Of a DNA stretch of 64,000 bases, positions 37,758 to 46,989 are shown one piece after another. Where the stretch lies: assembly GCA_016790285.1 (NCBI GenBank), contig JAEUPJ010000070.1, forward strand, positions 1 to 64,000, in the 5' to 3' direction. The position numbers and the translations under genes were made by a program. Under the pieces are notes generated by a model. The model saw only the letters and a program-made list of their open reading frames with translations. It had not been told where the DNA came from and made no database searches. Position 1 is the first letter of the stretch, and every line of letters begins with the position of its first letter. The DNA is from Roseateles sp. (GTDB lineage Bacteria; Pseudomonadota; Gammaproteobacteria; Burkholderiales; Burkholderiaceae_C).

Positions 37758-37785
37758 GCCGGCCGCCGGCCGCCGGCCGCCGGCT
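37758..37785. repeat. Four tandem copies of the heptamer GCCGGCC
   Basis: Three perfect copies and one copy with a final T lie head to tail in the 130-base divergent gap between the small membrane protein (minus) and the second flippase (plus). The repeat is also self-complementary and could form a hairpin. A TACAAT box for the flippase follows at 37803-37808. Confidence 0.8.
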
Positions 37786-37829
37786 GTGGTGCGACGGCGC
37801 GCCTACAATCCGCCGCGCCGGGGCCCGCC

Positions 37830-39287
37830 TTGAGAATCGTTCGACATTCCCTCCTGAACCTGATCGGACTCGGAGCCCCGCTGCTGCTGGCGTTGTACGC
37901 CATCCCCGTCCTGCTGGACGGCCTGGGCACTGCCCGCTTCGGCGTGCTTACGCTGATCTGGGCCCTGGTCAGCTATTTCGGACTCTTCGACCTTGGCGTG
38001 GCGCGCGCCCTGACTCTGAAGCTCGCCGTCAGCTTCGAACGACACGAAGATGACGACATCGGGCCGCTGAGCGGCACCGCGCTTGTGCTGCTCGGGGCCG
38101 TGGGCGCGCTCGCTGGGGTTGGCCTGGCGGTCGGCGCGATGCCGTTGGCGGGGTTGCTGAAGGGGCTGCCCGACCTCAACGAAGCGGCGTCCAGCCTTGG
38201 CTGGATGGCTCTGGCTCTGCCCGTGACCCTGCTGACCGCCGGCCTTCGCGGCATGCTGGAGGCGCGCGGTGCCTTTGGCTGGATCAATGGCATTCGGCTG
38301 GCGATGGGACTGTGGACATTTCTCGGGCCGGTGGCCGCGCTGCGCGCGGTCGGGCCGGACCTGGCCGCCATCGCCGCCGTGCTGGCGCTTGGCCGTGTGC
38401 TGGGCGCCGCAGCGCATGTGGTGGCCGTTCGGTGGGTGATCCCGCAACTGCGAGGCCGGTGGCGCTGGCGCGGCGATGCGGCCCGCGCGTTGGTCCACGA
38501 CAGTCGCTGGCTGCTCGTCAGCAACCTGCTCGGCCCGTTCATGGGTTACGCCGACCGCTTCATCGTCGGACTGTTCGTGCCGGTGGCGGCGCTCGCATAC
38601 TACGCAACGCCGCAGGAACTGGTGATGAAGCTCTGGATCCTGCCCGGCGCGCTAACGGCGGTGCTGTTTCCGGCGCTGGCGGCGCAGATCGCTCAGCGCG
38701 ACCCGCTGGCGGCGCGGCTTTGTCGCCAGGCGTCGCTCGGGCTGGCCTTGGCGTTGCTCCCGATCACGCTGGGCCTGGCGACGTTCGCGCACCCGCTGCT
38801 GGCGGTGTGGCTCGGCGGGCCTTTTGCGGATGGGGCCCAGGGCTGTCTCATGGTGTTCTCGCTGGGCATGTTCGTGACCAGCCTGGCGCAGGTGCCCTAC
38901 ACCGCCCTGCAGAGCGCCGGGCGCGCTGCCACCGCAGCCAAGTTGCACCTCGCGGAACTGCCGGTGTTCGTCGTGGCCTTGTGCTGGGCGGCGGCCTCGG
39001 TGGGCTATTTCGCTGCCGCCTGGGTCTGGCTGTTGCGTGTGGTGGTCGACGCCGTCCTGTTGTACGTCGCGGCGTCGCGGCTGCAGTTGCGTGGCGGCGA
39101 GCCGCTGTTCGACGCCGGCGCAATGCGCCTGCTCGCGCTGGCGCCGGCCGGCTTCCTAGCGTTGCTGCTGCCGAGCCCTTCGCTGCGTGCGGGTGCCTGG
39201 CTGGCGGTGACCCTGGTGTGCGCAGCCCTCCTGCTGCGAGGGTTGCAGCGCCGATCAAAGACAATGCAACGCTTCGACACGCTCTGA
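37830..39287 (+). CDS. Second polysaccharide flippase (MOP superfamily, Wzx/RfbX-like)
   Basis: The 485-residue membrane protein has 12-14 spans. Family features are IGLGAPLLLALYAIPVLLDG, RFGVLTLIWALVSYFGLFDLG and the central GPFMGYADRFIVGLFV block. It probably moves a lipid-linked oligosaccharide over the inner membrane. The best start is TTG 37830, about 20 bases after a TACAAT box; longer in-frame starts cross the tandem repeat and give a non-hydrophobic extension. It heads a plus-strand run with a GT2, an RmlD-like reductase and an acyltransferase. It is clearly different from the flippases at 14093 and 52839. Confidence 0.82.
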   Translation: MRIVRHSLLNLIGLGAPLLLALYAIPVLLDGLGTARFGVLTLIWALVSYFGLFDLGVARALTLKLAVSFERHEDDDIGPLSGTALVLLGAVGALAGVGLAVGAMPLAGLLKGLPDLNEAASSLGWMALALPVTLLTAGLRGMLEARGAFGWINGIRLAMGLWTFLGPVAALRAVGPDLAAIAAVLALGRVLGAAAHVVAVRWVIPQLRGRWRWRGDAARALVHDSRWLLVSNLLGPFMGYADRFIVGLFVPVAALAYYATPQELVMKLWILPGALTAVLFPALAAQIAQRDPLAARLCRQASLGLALALLPITLGLATFAHPLLAVWLGGPFADGAQGCLMVFSLGMFVTSLAQVPYTALQSAGRAATAAKLHLAELPVFVVALCWAAASVGYFAAAWVWLLRVVVDAVLLYVAASRLQLRGGEPLFDAGAMRLLALAPAGFLALLLPSPSLRAGAWLAVTLVCAALLLRGLQRRSKTMQRFDTL

Positions 39288-39294
39288 CGATTCC

Positions 39295-40506
39295 ATGCCC
39301 GCGCCGCTCCTGTCCGTTGTGATCCCCACCCACAACCGTGCCCGTTATGCCATGCATGCGATCACGTCCGTGCTGAGCCAGGGGGATGAGCGGCTGGAAG
39401 TGGTTGTCAGCGACACCAGCACCGATGGGGAGCTGCAGCGTTGGGTGGCCGCCAGCCCGGTCGGCAAGGATCCGCGGCTTCACTATTTCCGTCCCGCGCA
39501 ACGGCTCGACATGACCGGCAACCACAACGCGGCCGTGGCTGCGGCGCGGGGAGAGTTCCTTTGCCTGATCGGCGATGACGACACCATCGCTGCCGGCCTG
39601 CTGGAGGCCGCCGACTGGGCCCTGCGCAATGGTGTTGACCTGATCGCGCCGAACGTCGTGGCCAACTACGTCTGGCCGGACTTCCGCTCGCGCTACTTCG
39701 GCGCCGGCCACGCATCGCGCCTCTACTTTGCGCGGAAGATGGGCGGGGCCCGGTTCTGCACGACCCGGGAGGCACTGGCGCTGGCGCTGCACGAGGCAGC
39801 GCAGGGTACGGACGGTCTGCCCAAGCTGTACCACGGGCTGGTGCGCCGTTCGGTCATGGAGCGTGTGAAACAGCGGTCGGGCGAGTACTTCCACGGCTCG
39901 AGCCCCGATGTTTCCGGCTCAATCGGCTTGGCCGTCTGTGCGGAGCGATTCCTGATCGTGGATTTCCCGCTCAGCATTCCTGGCGCTTCGGGTGGAAGCA
40001 ACACGGGCCGCAGTGCGATGAACACTCACAAGGGCAAACTGACCTCCGAGAGCCAGACGAGCGGGTTCGTGGACGCCGGCTGGAGCCCTGGCGTGCCGAA
40101 GTTCTTCTCCGTGGAGACCGTCTGGGGCCACGCCGCGTTGTCCACGCTCAGCCGGCTCGACCCGGCAGCTATTTCGCGCTACCACTTTGCGCGGCTGCTG
40201 GCGGCCTGCTCGCTGCGGCATCCGGAGTACGCTACCGAGATCGAAGTGGCGACCGCGCAGGCGGCCGAGATGCAGGGCCTGGACATCTCGGCCCTAAAGG
40301 CAGCCATCGCTGCCGAGTACCGCAGGCTGCGCTGGCAGCGCATCCGGCATGTCGTGAAACGTGTGCTCAGGCCGACGGCATCCGGCGGTCGCCCGTTCGT
40401 CGCGGGGCTGGAGACGGTGGCCGAGGCGCCGGCGGAACTGGCCGCGCGCCTGACCCGCATGCACCTGGACTGGGCTGGCGCCGTGCGCCAGCCCAGTCGT
40501 GACTGA
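39295..40506 (+). CDS. Glycosyltransferase family 2
   Basis: The 403-residue protein begins PLLSVVIPTHNRARYAMHAI, the nucleotide-binding start of GT2 enzymes. It has the metal-binding acidic motif FLCLIGDDDTIAAG near residue 95. The C-terminal half (residues about 200-400) is longer than in small GT2 enzymes and contains a GYF-free soluble region with no membrane span. It starts eight bases after the flippase gene, suggesting a common transcript. Donor and acceptor are unknown. Confidence 0.85.
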   Translation: MPAPLLSVVIPTHNRARYAMHAITSVLSQGDERLEVVVSDTSTDGELQRWVAASPVGKDPRLHYFRPAQRLDMTGNHNAAVAAARGEFLCLIGDDDTIAAGLLEAADWALRNGVDLIAPNVVANYVWPDFRSRYFGAGHASRLYFARKMGGARFCTTREALALALHEAAQGTDGLPKLYHGLVRRSVMERVKQRSGEYFHGSSPDVSGSIGLAVCAERFLIVDFPLSIPGASGGSNTGRSAMNTHKGKLTSESQTSGFVDAGWSPGVPKFFSVETVWGHAALSTLSRLDPAAISRYHFARLLAACSLRHPEYATEIEVATAQAAEMQGLDISALKAAIAAEYRRLRWQRIRHVVKRVLRPTASGGRPFVAGLETVAEAPAELAARLTRMHLDWAGAVRQPSRD

Positions 40507-41402
40507 TGCCCTTTGTTGACAGGCCACCCATGACGGATTCGAGGAAACGACTGCTCGTGCTCGGTGCGAACGGCATGCTGGGCAATGCCGTGCTGCGCTG
40601 GTTTGCGAACGATCCGGCCTACGAGGTCATCGGCTCGGTGCGCCGTGCCGACACCGTGTCGACCCTGCAGGAGCGCGCCCCCGCGGCCCAGCTCGTGACC
40701 GGTGGCGACGCCTGTGACCTGCCCGCGCTGCGCCGGCTGTTCGACCACGTGCAGCCCGATGTGGTCATCAACTGCATCGGGGTCGTCAAGCAGCTCGCAG
40801 GGGCCGAGGCTCCGGCGGTGGCCATCCCCATCAATGCGCTGCTACCGCACCGGCTGGCCAAGCTGTCGCAGGTGCGGGGCGCGCGGCTGATCCACATCAG
40901 CACCGACTGCGTGTTCTCCGGCGCCCGGGGCGGCTACAGCGAAGAAGACCTGCCCGACGCCGACGACCTGTATGGCCGCAGCAAGCTGATGGGCGAGGTC
41001 GACTACGAGAACGCGGTCACGCTGCGCACGTCGATCATCGGCCACGAGCTCGGCACCTCGCACGCCTTGCTCGGCTGGTTCCTCGCGCAGGGCGGCACGG
41101 TCTCCGGCTTCACGAATGCCATCTTCTCTGCGCTGTCGACGGTGGAACTCGCGCGCGTGATCCAGCAATTCGTGCTGCCCAGCCGTGACCTGCACGGCAC
41201 CTATCACGTGGCCGGCCCGGCCATCAGCAAGCACGACCTGCTGCATGTCGTGGCCCGTGCCTATGGCCGCAACACGCCCATCGTGGCCGAGCCGCTGCCC
41301 GTGCTGGATCGTTCGCTCAACGGCAGCCGATTCAAGGCCGCCACCGGCTACGCCGCACCGGCCTGGGACGAGCTGGTGGCGCAGATGCACGCCTTCGGCT
41401 GA
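40506..41402 (+). CDS. RmlD-like NAD-dependent nucleotide-sugar reductase/epimerase
   Basis: The 298-residue SDR protein has LLVLGANGMLGNAVLRWF (glycine-rich coenzyme site), VINCIGVVKQL, and ISTDCVFSG followed by YGRSKLMGE. The last holds the catalytic Tyr and Lys (YxxxK). The overall layout is that of dTDP-4-dehydrorhamnose reductase (RmlD/RfbD). No rmlA, rmlB or rmlC gene lies nearby, so the true substrate may be another 4-keto sugar. ATG 40506 overlaps the GT2 stop, while ATG 40530 gives a more typical N-terminus; either may be used. Confidence 0.82.
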   Translation: MPFVDRPPMTDSRKRLLVLGANGMLGNAVLRWFANDPAYEVIGSVRRADTVSTLQERAPAAQLVTGGDACDLPALRRLFDHVQPDVVINCIGVVKQLAGAEAPAVAIPINALLPHRLAKLSQVRGARLIHISTDCVFSGARGGYSEEDLPDADDLYGRSKLMGEVDYENAVTLRTSIIGHELGTSHALLGWFLAQGGTVSGFTNAIFSALSTVELARVIQQFVLPSRDLHGTYHVAGPAISKHDLLHVVARAYGRNTPIVAEPLPVLDRSLNGSRFKAATGYAAPAWDELVAQMHAFG

Positions 41403-41404
41403 AC

Positions 41405-42373
41405 GTGCCGGTCACGCTGCGCTCCCTGCAGGCCTGCCGCGCCATTGCGGCGCTGATGGTGCTGTTCTTCCACCTGGGGCCAACGGTGCAGCACTACTTC
41501 GGTACCGCGCCGTTGTACGTGCCGTTCGGCCACGCGGGTGTCGACTTTTTCTTTGTGCTCAGCGGCTTCATCATCATGTCGGCCCACCGGGCGGATGTGG
41601 GCCGGCCGGAGCGCCTGCAGCGTTTCCTGTGGAAGCGCTTCGTGCGCATCTACCCGGTCTACTGGCTTGTCTTCCTGGTGGCGTTTGCGGGGGCCTTCCG
41701 AATCCTTGACCTCACGCCGTCCGCCGTGGCCAAGGCCTTGCTGCTGGTGCCCACGGGCATCGCCCCGGTCATCTCGGTGGCTTGGTCCCTCCAGTGGGAG
41801 GTCGTCTTCTATCTGCTGTTCGCGACGCTGATCGTGCACCCGCTGCTGGCTGTTGCGGCCGTGCTGGCGGTGCTGGCGACTCGCCTGCCTGGCGGGCCTA
41901 TGTACCTGAGCCTGTTTGCCGCGGGCGTGGGGGCCGCACTCGTCGTGGAGCGATGGCCGCGCCTGCCGGGCCGCGTCTTCGCCGCCGTCGGTGCGTCGGT
42001 GTTCGCAGCGGCCTGTGTCGTCGACGCGCTGACTGGAGCCAAACCGACTGCCTGGCTGGGGGCGGGCGCGGCGGTCATGGTCGCGGGCCTCGTGCGGGCC
42101 GAGCGCGCGGGGCAGGTCATTGGCGGGCAGCGTGGGCTGCAGCTGCTCGGCAATGCCTCCTACAGCCTCTATCTTGTGCACTACCCGCTCATCAGCGTGG
42201 GTTGCAAGCTGGCGACGGCGCTCGGCCTGCACGGCGAATCCGGCGCCTGGATCGCCTACCCCGTGCTGCTCGTGGCGGCCGTGCTCGCGGGCGTCGGCCT
42301 GCACCTAGCGGTGGAGCAGCCGCTGATCCACCGACTCAACCGCCGCTGGGCGCCGGTCACGCCCGCCCGATGA
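41405..42373 (+). CDS. Acyltransferase-3 family membrane protein (OafA/YrhL-like)
   Basis: The 322-residue polytopic protein has about ten membrane spans. Family motifs are LRSLQACRAIAALMVLFFHL (with the conserved His), FGHAGVDFFFVLSGFIIM and RFVRIYPVYWLVF. These enzymes O-acetylate surface glycans on the periplasmic side. The start is GTG 41405, two bases after the reductase stop. The 3' end overlaps the convergent GT4 gene by 17 bases. Confidence 0.87.
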   Translation: MPVTLRSLQACRAIAALMVLFFHLGPTVQHYFGTAPLYVPFGHAGVDFFFVLSGFIIMSAHRADVGRPERLQRFLWKRFVRIYPVYWLVFLVAFAGAFRILDLTPSAVAKALLLVPTGIAPVISVAWSLQWEVVFYLLFATLIVHPLLAVAAVLAVLATRLPGGPMYLSLFAAGVGAALVVERWPRLPGRVFAAVGASVFAAACVVDALTGAKPTAWLGAGAAVMVAGLVRAERAGQVIGGQRGLQLLGNASYSLYLVHYPLISVGCKLATALGLHGESGAWIAYPVLLVAAVLAGVGLHLAVEQPLIHRLNRRWAPVTPAR

Positions 42374-43514
42374 GGCAGTTGAACATCGCGCGCGTCGCCA
42401 ACGTCTGCGGGCTGGCATTGAGTCTTTCCAGGCCGTAGGCCTGAGCTCTCTGGCGCCACTGCAGCCGCTCGGCCGGCGGTGTCTGAGCGAATGCCTCGAT
42501 GAAGGCGGCGAATCGGTCTGGCGTGTCCAGGGGCAGGTCGGCGCCCACGCCCAGGGCCTGGAGGCTTTGCCAGGGTGTCTGGTCGCTGATGAGGGGCACG
42601 CAGCCGCTCAGCAGCGCCTCGTGGATCACATAGCCGTTGTTTTCCGACTGGGTCGGCAGCAGCAGCATCTCGTAGGCGGGAAGTGTGCGCAGCGCCTCGC
42701 CCGGGGGCAGCGGGCCGCGGTAGCTCACCTGCACGTGCGCGGGCATTCCGGTGATGGCGTGCTGGCAGGCCTGCCAGTAGGCCGCATCGCCGACCGGTCC
42801 GTAGATGTCGAATGTGACCGGCGTGCGCAGCAGGCTCAGGGCATGCAGCGCGAAGAGCAGGTTCTTGATCGGGACCACGCGGGCCAGAAATACGAGCCTT
42901 AGCGGTGTCAGCGGCATGGCCTCGGGGGGGGGCAGGTCGGTCGGCTGGCAGTCGGGCGGGAGGTCGCCCGCCTCATGGACCTGACCCAGGCCAAGCGCCG
43001 TCAGCGCCCGCACCTCGGCCGGGCTGGTGGCCTGGAAGTGCAGGCCGCGCAGCAAGCCGGCTGCACGAAGTGTCGCGAGGTAGCCGCGCTTCTTGCGGGG
43101 CTTGAGCAGCAGGGCACCCGGCATCAACTCGCCCCGCGGCGCCAGCAGCCATGGCATGCGAAGCCCTTTGAGCCGGCGCAGCAGCAGCGGCAGCGTGGTG
43201 TAGCCCGGCGACAGGAAACTGTTCAGATAGACCAGGTCCCACGGCTGCGACAGGAGGGCATTCAGGGCTGCAATCCGGGCCGTGCCGCGTGGCAGGTAGA
43301 CCATCGGCACGCCCGCGCGCTCCTGCGCCCGGTCCAGGGCATCGGGTGGGTAGGGCTCGCCTGCGTGCAGGTCATGGGCGCTCGTCGCGACCGTGAAGTC
43401 GAAGTCCTCGCGCAGGTGGCCGACGAGGCTGGCCAGCGCGGTGACCAGGCCACCCCCGCGCTGACTCGGCGCGAAGTGCGTGGCCAGCACGAGGACGCGG
43501 GGACGTGCGGTCAT
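42357..43514 (-). CDS. Glycosyltransferase, GT4 family
   Basis: The 385-residue GT-B protein has RVLVLATHFAPSQRGGGLVTAL at the N-terminus. The donor-binding half contains LRLVFLARVVPIKNLLFALHAL, VTFDIYGPVGDAAYW and LLLPTQSENNGYVIHEALLSGC (E-x7-E type). It is the last gene of the large minus-strand polysaccharide operon, coupled to wbuB by ATGA. The sugar it adds is not predictable. Its stop lies inside the 3' end of the acyltransferase gene on the other strand. Confidence 0.87.
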   Translation of the reverse strand: MTARPRVLVLATHFAPSQRGGGLVTALASLVGHLREDFDFTVATSAHDLHAGEPYPPDALDRAQERAGVPMVYLPRGTARIAALNALLSQPWDLVYLNSFLSPGYTTLPLLLRRLKGLRMPWLLAPRGELMPGALLLKPRKKRGYLATLRAAGLLRGLHFQATSPAEVRALTALGLGQVHEAGDLPPDCQPTDLPPPEAMPLTPLRLVFLARVVPIKNLLFALHALSLLRTPVTFDIYGPVGDAAYWQACQHAITGMPAHVQVSYRGPLPPGEALRTLPAYEMLLLPTQSENNGYVIHEALLSGCVPLISDQTPWQSLQALGVGADLPLDTPDRFAAFIEAFAQTPPAERLQWRQRAQAYGLERLNASPQTLATRAMFNCLIGRA

Positions 43515-44737
43515 GGCAGGCGTGTCTGGGCGAGCCAGGCTTGGAGCTGGTCGATCAGGCTAGCGCGGTTGAAGTGCGTCTGCACGTAGCGACGCGCGCG
43601 CTGTCCCATCGCCTCGCGCTCGGCCGCGCTGGTTTCGGACAGCCTCACCACCTGCGCCGCCAGGCCCGCGCCGTCGCCCGCCGCACAGACCAGGCCGGCC
43701 CCCGCATCCTGGACGACCCGCGCGCCTTCGCCGTCCAGCATGGCGAGCAGCGGCAGGCCGGTCGCGAGATAGGCCTGGACTTTGCCGGGAATGGTCATCG
43801 CGAAGACCGGGTCGGGCTTCAGCGACACGAGCAAGGCGTCCGCCCCACGGAAGAACGCGGGCATGCGTTCCTGCGGATGACGACCGAGCATGCGCACTGT
43901 GGACGACAGGCCCCGCCGCTGGATCTCGGCGCGCACTTGATCGGCGGCGCGGCCGTCACCGACGATCAGCCAGCGGATGTCCGGCCGCTCGCGTAGCCGC
44001 TCCGCGGCATCCAGGATGGCGGGGAAGTCCTGGGCGTCGCCGATGTTGCCGGCGAACATGATGTTGAAGGCGACGCGCTCGGCGGCCACCTCGGGGGCGC
44101 AGGCCACGGTCGCGTCCATGCGTTCGAAGGTGTCCTCGGCCCATTGCGGGAAATAGCGGGACTTCTCCGGTGCGCGAGACCATTTCTCGATGGCCGGGAA
44201 GAAGCCCTGCGACTGCGCGAGGATCAGGTCACAACGCCGGTAGATGAATGCCACCAGTCGACCGACCCAGCCCAGCACGCGCGGCGAGCGCACCATGCCC
44301 ACGGCGGCGAGCGTGTCCGGCCACAGGTCCAGCACCCACAGCAGCAGCGGTGCACGCTTGATGCGGCGCAGCAGCACGGCCGGCAGGGCGGAGGTGATGG
44401 GCGAGGTCTCGAAGCAGAACAAGGCGTCGAAGCGGCGTCCGCGCAGCAGCCACGGCCCGAGTACGCAGCCCCAGAAGACGAAGCTCCAGTAGTTCAGCAC
44501 CAGGCGGACGCTGCCCTTGCCGCGCGGGCGCAGCGGCACGCGCACGACCTCGGCGCCTGCATAGCGCGCGTAGTGTTCGGGCCGCGCGGTGAAGTCGGCG
44601 AAGACCTGTCCGTCGGGGTAGTTCGGGCGACCGGTCAGCACGGTCACCTCGTGTCCCCGCGCGACGAGCTCGGAGACGACTTCGTTCACGCGGAAGACCT
44701 CAGGCCAGAAGTACTGGCTGACGACCAGCACGCGCAT
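43511..44737 (-). CDS. wbuB: L-FucNAc transferase WbuB-like (GT4)
   Basis: The 408-residue protein begins MRVLVVSQYFWPEVFRVNEV. It has TGRPNYPDGQVF, LLLWVLDLWPDTLAAVG, NIMFAGNIGDAQDFPAIL and IPGKVQAYLATGLPLLAML, the signature of WbuB, which in enterobacterial O-antigen loci transfers N-acetyl-L-fucosamine. It lies directly after fnlA-fnlB-fnlC, the pathway making UDP-L-FucNAc, the same order as in several E. coli O-antigen clusters. The start abuts the fnlC stop with a one-base overlap. Confidence 0.85.
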   Translation of the reverse strand: MRVLVVSQYFWPEVFRVNEVVSELVARGHEVTVLTGRPNYPDGQVFADFTARPEHYARYAGAEVVRVPLRPRGKGSVRLVLNYWSFVFWGCVLGPWLLRGRRFDALFCFETSPITSALPAVLLRRIKRAPLLLWVLDLWPDTLAAVGMVRSPRVLGWVGRLVAFIYRRCDLILAQSQGFFPAIEKWSRAPEKSRYFPQWAEDTFERMDATVACAPEVAAERVAFNIMFAGNIGDAQDFPAILDAAERLRERPDIRWLIVGDGRAADQVRAEIQRRGLSSTVRMLGRHPQERMPAFFRGADALLVSLKPDPVFAMTIPGKVQAYLATGLPLLAMLDGEGARVVQDAGAGLVCAAGDGAGLAAQVVRLSETSAAEREAMGQRARRYVQTHFNRASLIDQLQAWLAQTRLP

Positions 44738-45870
44738 CAGTCGTACTGCCGCCAGACGACGCGCTTGATGTAGTCGGTGTAGCTGTGGATGATGCGGACG
44801 ACCTTGTCCGACACGTTCGGCATGCTGTAGTCGGCCACCAGGCGCAGCAGGCGCTCGTCACCCCGCGGTTGATCCGCGATGATGGCCAGGCCCTGACGCA
44901 CGCGGTCCACGCTCAGGCCCGTCATGATCACGGCGCCCTCTTCCATGCCCTCGGGGCGCTCGTGCGCCTCCCGCAGGTTCAGGGCGGGGAAGTTGAGGAT
45001 GGAAGACTCCTCGTTGATGGTGCCGCTGTCCGACAGCACGGCACGCGCCGATTTCTGTAGTCGCACGTAGTCGAGGAAGCCCAGCGGCTTGAGCAACTGG
45101 ATGTTCGCGTGGAACTTGATACCGGCGGCGTCGATGCGCTTCTGTGTGCGGGGATGGGTGGACACGATGACCGGCAGACCGTGGTCCTCGGCCGTCGCGT
45201 TCAGCACCGCGCAAAGCTTCGCGAAGGTGCGCGGTGCCTCGATGTTCTCCTCGCGGTGCGCGCTGACGACGAAGTACCGGTGTTCTGCCAGCCCGAGTCG
45301 TTCCAGCACGTTGGAGGCTTCGATGCCCGGCAGGTAGTGGTGCAGCACCTCGTACATCGGGCTGCCGGTCTTGATGACCTGGTCAGGCGGCAGGCCTTCG
45401 CGCAGCAGGTACTCGCGGGCGATGCTGCTGTAGGTGAGGTTGATGTCGGCGGTGTGGTCGACGATGCGGCGGTTCGTTTCCTCGGGCACGCGCTGGTCGA
45501 AGCAGCGGTTGCCGGCTTCCATGTGGAAGATCGGGATCTTGCGCCGCTTGGCCGCGATGACCGCGAGGCAGGAATTGGTATCGCCGAGTACCAGCATGGC
45601 TTCGGGCTGTTCCTGCTCTAGCACGGCGTCGATGCCGCCGATGATGTTGCCGATCGTCTGGGCCGCGCCGCCCTGGGCAGCATTCAGGAAGTGGGCCGGC
45701 TTGCGCACGCCCAGGTCGTCGAAGAAGACCTGGTTGAGCTCGTAGTCATAGTTCTGGCCTGTGTGCACGAGCACATGGTCGCAATGCGCGTCCAGCGCGG
45801 CCATGACGCGTGACAGGCGAATGATTTCCGGGCGTGTGCCGACGACCGTCAAGACCTTGAGCTTCTTCAT
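44737..45870 (-). CDS. fnlC: UDP-N-acetyl sugar 2-epimerase, FnlC/WbjD type
   Basis: The 377-residue non-hydrolysing 2-epimerase (WecB superfamily) contains VLTVVGTRPEIIRLSRVM, HTGQNYDYELNQVFF, VLGDTNSCLAVIAAKRRK, HMEAGNRCFDQRVPEE and LSDSGTINEESSIL. In the FucNAc pathway it converts UDP-2-acetamido-2,6-dideoxy-L-talose to UDP-N-acetyl-L-fucosamine. The NYDYELNQVFFDDLGVRKP pattern and the direct neighbourhood of fnlA and fnlB favour FnlC/WbjD over WecB. ATG 45870 overlaps the fnlB stop by four bases; a longer in-frame start is rejected. Confidence 0.9.
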   Translation of the reverse strand: MKKLKVLTVVGTRPEIIRLSRVMAALDAHCDHVLVHTGQNYDYELNQVFFDDLGVRKPAHFLNAAQGGAAQTIGNIIGGIDAVLEQEQPEAMLVLGDTNSCLAVIAAKRRKIPIFHMEAGNRCFDQRVPEETNRRIVDHTADINLTYSSIAREYLLREGLPPDQVIKTGSPMYEVLHHYLPGIEASNVLERLGLAEHRYFVVSAHREENIEAPRTFAKLCAVLNATAEDHGLPVIVSTHPRTQKRIDAAGIKFHANIQLLKPLGFLDYVRLQKSARAVLSDSGTINEESSILNFPALNLREAHERPEGMEEGAVIMTGLSVDRVRQGLAIIADQPRGDERLLRLVADYSMPNVSDKVVRIIHSYTDYIKRVVWRQYD

Positions 45871-46985
45871 AGTGGCTTGACCTTCATGGCGGTCGTGTCG
45901 GGGCGGGCGCGGTCGAAAACCTCGTTGGCCCACAGCATGACAATGAGCTCGTCCTCACCGATGTTCGTGATGTTGTGAGTCCAGCCGGGGATGGTTTCCA
46001 CGATCTGCGCCTCGCCGCCGCGCGTCACAAGCTCATGCGTCTCGCCGGTGTCGATCTGGCGGAAGCCGAAGTGTGCGGTGCCCCGGATGACGAGGAACTT
46101 TTCGGTCTTGGTGTGGTGGTAGTGCTCGCCGCGCGTGATGCCGGGCCCGGCCGTGAAGTAGCTGAACTGCCCGCTGTCGGAGGTCTTGAGCATCTCGACG
46201 AAGACGCCGCGCGGGTCTGCGTGGCGCGGCACTTCATAGGCAAACGACTCGATCGGCAGATAGCTGACGTAGGTGGCGTACAACGCCCGGGTCAAGCCGG
46301 AGCCGACACGGTCAATCATCAGCCCCTGCCGCGTCGCGCGAAAGCCGTTGAGTGTCTGCGCGAGTTCGCCCACCGTGGTGTCGTACGTCGGCTCGACTTC
46401 GACGAAGCCAGCCGCAGGCGGCGTCGGGCCGAGCAGCGACAGCATGTGGTCGATGACGTCGTCGATGTAGACCAGGCGAAGGGGCGAGCTTGGGTCGTTG
46501 ATCGTGACCGGCAGGTCACGGGCGATGTTGTGGCAGAAGGTGGCGACGACCGAGTTGTAGTTCGGACGGCACCATTTGCCGAACACGTTGGTCAGCCGGA
46601 AGATGTATACCGGCACACGGCGCTGGCGCTGATAGTGCAGCAGCGCTTCCTCGGCGGCGCGCTTGCTGCGACCATAGACGTTGTCCAGCACCGCCTGTGT
46701 GGAGGACGCGAAGGCCACGGGCGGCGGGTCGCCTGGCAGGCTCCCGAGGATGGACACCAGGCGCAGGCTGAAGTCGGCGTTGCCGTCCTCGAACTCGACA
46801 GGATCCTGCGGCCGGTTCACCCCGGCCAGGTGGAAGACGAAGTCCAGCCCGCTCAGCTGCTCGATCAGCTGCGCGTCGTCCGCCACGTGCGAGATCAGGC
46901 GGACATCCGCATGCCCCGCCTCGCGCAGCCGCCATTGCAGGTTGCGGCCGACAAAGCCCGATGCTCCGGTGATGCCGATCTTCAT
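45867..46985 (-). CDS. fnlB: FnlB/WbjC/CapF-type bifunctional UDP-sugar reductase with cupin domain
   Basis: The 372-residue enzyme acts second in UDP-L-FucNAc synthesis. The N-terminal SDR domain has KIGITGASGFVGRNLQWRL and DNVYGRSKRAAEEAL (YxxxK). The C-terminal cupin domain has ITRGEHYHHTKTEKFLVIRG, with the metal-binding histidines of CapF. The two-domain layout and length match CapF/WbjC, which couples epimerisation and NADPH reduction. It lies between fnlA and fnlC, four bases from fnlA and overlapping fnlC. Confidence 0.92.
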   Translation of the reverse strand: MKIGITGASGFVGRNLQWRLREAGHADVRLISHVADDAQLIEQLSGLDFVFHLAGVNRPQDPVEFEDGNADFSLRLVSILGSLPGDPPPVAFASSTQAVLDNVYGRSKRAAEEALLHYQRQRRVPVYIFRLTNVFGKWCRPNYNSVVATFCHNIARDLPVTINDPSSPLRLVYIDDVIDHMLSLLGPTPPAAGFVEVEPTYDTTVGELAQTLNGFRATRQGLMIDRVGSGLTRALYATYVSYLPIESFAYEVPRHADPRGVFVEMLKTSDSGQFSYFTAGPGITRGEHYHHTKTEKFLVIRGTAHFGFRQIDTGETHELVTRGGEAQIVETIPGWTHNITNIGEDELIVMLWANEVFDRARPDTTAMKVKPL

Positions 46986-46989
46986 CGCC

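Noticed and set aside
37758..37785. Tandem GCCGGCC units considered as a CRISPR-like array
   Set aside because: The units are only seven bases long with no spacers, and no cas genes are present.
40506..41402. Assignment of the SDR protein as rmlD for dTDP-rhamnose synthesis
   Set aside because: No rmlA, rmlB or rmlC is present in the window, so only the family-level call is kept.
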